A stretch of 64,000 nt of DNA from positions 682,001 through 746,000 of the forward strand of contig JAEUTN010000014.1 in the NCBI GenBank assembly GCA_016787895.1, given 5' to 3'. Positions within the stretch are counted from its first letter, which is position 1, and each line of letters opens with the position of its first letter. This DNA is from Bacteroidia bacterium (GTDB lineage: Bacteria > Bacteroidota > Bacteroidia > B-17B0 > Aurantibacillaceae). Shown piece by piece: positions 62,684-64,000 of the stretch. The notes below the pieces were generated by a model. It saw only the letters and a list, made by a program, of their open reading frames with translations. It did no database searches and was not told the origin of the DNA. The translations under genes were made by a program, and so were the position numbers.

Positions 62684-63580
62684 TCAGATGTAATTGAATT
62701 GAACTTTTCCTTTTTTTACCTGCAATCGTGCTCTTCGGCCAAGATAGAAGGCCATATTTTCATCAATGTGTCCTGCCGGAAAATTAAAACACACCGGATA
62801 ATTGTATTCCTGAACGGCTTCCATAATGATTTCTTCCGCTGTTTTTCCAAACGAAATACTATTATCCTTCATGTCGCTCATTCCCCCAACCATTAAGCCT
62901 GCGAGTTGTTCGAGTTTTCGGCTGCGTTTCAGTTGAAGCATCATGCGGTCAACATGGTATAAAAACTCATCCAGATCTTCAATAAACAAAATTTTATTCC
63001 GATAATCCAACTCTGAAGGGCTTCCGCTCAGCGCGTAAAGAAGAGAGAGGTTTCCACCCACTACTTCGGCCTCTGCAAATCCATCCCTGTTGAGTTCATG
63101 AGGCTCAAGTTTATACTCTTGTGCCTGGTTAAAAAGCAATTTTTTGATAGATAAGGTTGCTTTTTCGTGTTTCAAAAAATTAATAGGCATGGTAGCATGC
63201 AAACTGCAAATGTCAAGACTTTGGATGTGACAGTGTAAAATCGTTACATCGCTGTACCCCACCAGCCATTTTGGATTTTTTGTAAAGGCGGTAAAATCAA
63301 TGCCATCAATAATCCTCAAAATGCCGTATCCACCACGGGCAATGAGTATGGCTTTGGCTTCTTTGTGATCAAGGGCCCATTGAAGATCCTGGGCACGTTC
63401 TGCGTCTGTACCTGAAAATTGATTGTGTTCGTTGAAAATATTTGGGCCCAGTTCAACATTTAAGCCCCAGCGTTTTAAAATGGTAACTGTGGGCTTTAGT
63501 TCCGCTTTGCTGATCTTGCGGGCTGCAGCTACTATGGCTATAGTGTCGCCTTTTTGTAAGTAAGGGGGTGCCAGTGACAT
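62684..63580 (-). CDS. LD-carboxypeptidase (S66)
   Basis: 298 residues. It trims the terminal D-alanine from murein tetrapeptides during peptidoglycan recycling. The Ser-Glu-His triad lies in VGYSDVT (about 106-112), IEDLDE (about 203-208) and AGHIDEN (about 275-281). GGYGILRI at about 80-87 is also conserved. No signal peptide, so cytoplasmic, as for E. coli LdcA. It lies between the Lys-rich gene and the hydrolase gene. Confidence 0.92.
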   Translation of the reverse strand: MSLAPPYLQKGDTIAIVAAARKISKAELKPTVTILKRWGLNVELGPNIFNEHNQFSGTDAERAQDLQWALDHKEAKAILIARGGYGILRIIDGIDFTAFTKNPKWLVGYSDVTILHCHIQSLDICSLHATMPINFLKHEKATLSIKKLLFNQAQEYKLEPHELNRDGFAEAEVVGGNLSLLYALSGSPSELDYRNKILFIEDLDEFLYHVDRMMLQLKRSRKLEQLAGLMVGGMSDMKDNSISFGKTAEEIIMEAVQEYNYPVCFNFPAGHIDENMAFYLGRRARLQVKKGKVQFNYI

Positions 63581-63591
63581 AAAAGAAAAGC

Positions 63592-64000
63592 TTAATGTTT
63601 TTTGTGTTTGTGTTTTTTGTGCTTCTTCTTTTTGTCCTTCTTTTTGTGTTTCTTTTTATGCTCCTTGCTTTTATCTTTTTTCTTCTTTTTTTCCTTTTCC
63701 TTCTGCACTTTCTCCTTTTCTTGCCGCAGCGGTTTATCTTTCAACTCCGGCTTGGTCTTTTTTTCCTGTCTTTCCAGGTTCCTTTGGTTTTGTTTGTGTT
63801 TTTCGTTCAGGGGTTCATGCGCCGCCCGGATATGGTACCAAAATTCTCCGTTTTTGATACGGTAAATCTGCATTTCGGATACGCCAAATTTCCCGGCAAT
63901 TTGTTTAAGCGACAATTTGCGTTTAGGGTCCCAGATCATGGTTTTTAGCGCCAGTGCGCTTTTTTCATTCAGTACTTTTGAGTGGCTGCTTTTGTGTATG
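63592..64000 (-). CDS. HTH protein with Lys/His-rich tail (5' end off window)
   Basis: I do not recognise a named family. An ATG at 63939 gives 115 residues, but the frame stays open through the right edge with protein-like sequence (SKVLNEKSALALKTM), so the gene probably starts outside the window. The folded part has a helix-turn-helix look: SLKQIAGKFGVSEMQIYRIKNGEFW (about 9-33 from that ATG). The remainder is a highly charged repeat-like tail of Lys, Glu and Asp ending in a Lys-His cluster (KKHKKHKHKKH), likely disordered and able to bind nucleic acid or metal. It lies 11 bases upstream of the LD-carboxypeptidase gene. Confidence 0.7.
   Translation of the reverse strand, partial: IHKSSHSKVLNEKSALALKTMIWDPKRKLSLKQIAGKFGVSEMQIYRIKNGEFWYHIRAAHEPLNEKHKQNQRNLERQEKKTKPELKDKPLRQEKEKVQKEKEKKKKKDKSKEHKKKHKKKDKKKKHKKHKHKKH

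Noticed and set aside
63595..63948. Plus-strand Phe/Leu-rich frames at the right edge
   Set aside because: They are mirror translations of the Lys-rich tail (AAA/AAG codons) on the other strand.

Overview
The window is chromosomal DNA from a member of the Bacteroidota. Three things point there. Seventeen promoter-like boxes fit the Bacteroidota -7 consensus TAnnTTTG, most of them within 10-45 bases of a start codon. Type IX secretion genes (porZ, porP/sprF, porT, a porE-like gene) are scattered through it. Several protein families are typical of or restricted to the phylum (DUF5606, DUF5522, DUF4292, S46 peptidase, SDR-type threonine dehydrogenase, BshB1). The genus cannot be fixed from the sequence. 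Coding density is high, many genes overlap by 1-26 bases, and TTG and GTG starts are common.

Layout. 1-2000: 5' part of a porZ-like gene, then a tRNA-Arg(CCG) locus rearranged by a small GIY-YIG nuclease cassette that duplicated the tRNA promoter and 5' half. 2000-9500: S46 dipeptidyl-peptidase, an ECF sigma-photolyase operon with a repeated operator-like array, lysS with a duplicated 3' end, a lipoprotein, DUF5606. 9500-18200: M90 peptidase, aminopeptidase P, porP/sprF, a DUF5522-hutU-DPP IV operon and a thioredoxin-like protein. 18300-26100: AsmA-like protein, orphan histidine kinase, sdhCAB. 26200-31800: 2H phosphoesterase and an envelope operon (nucleotidyltransferase, TPR lipoprotein, DUF4292 lipoprotein, EnvC-like protein). 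31800-35700: threonine dehydrogenase diverging from trhO-lipoprotein-hmgA. 35700-42500: beta-barrel, arylsulfotransferase, AI-2E-type transporter, trpS, FAD enzyme, porT. 42600-49700: panD-flippase-like-rfaE2, an OmpA/PD40 protein with a TPR protein, dprA, a methyltransferase. 49700-61500: relA/spoT, a murB-headed surface-glycan operon, lpxD-bshB1. 61500-64000: a minus-strand operon of small enzymes that runs off the right edge.

Common themes. The window is rich in peptide and amino-acid use: DPP7-type S46, DPP IV, aminopeptidase P, urocanate hydratase, threonine dehydrogenase and homogentisate dioxygenase, with sdhCAB to oxidise the products. The second theme is envelope building: type IX secretion parts, LpxD, RfaE2, MurB, LD-carboxypeptidase, EnvC-like protein and the glycan cluster. 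No prophage, CRISPR array, rRNA or transposase is visible. The least ordinary places are the tRNA-Arg/GIY-YIG locus, the sigma-photolyase promoter and the duplicated lysS tail.
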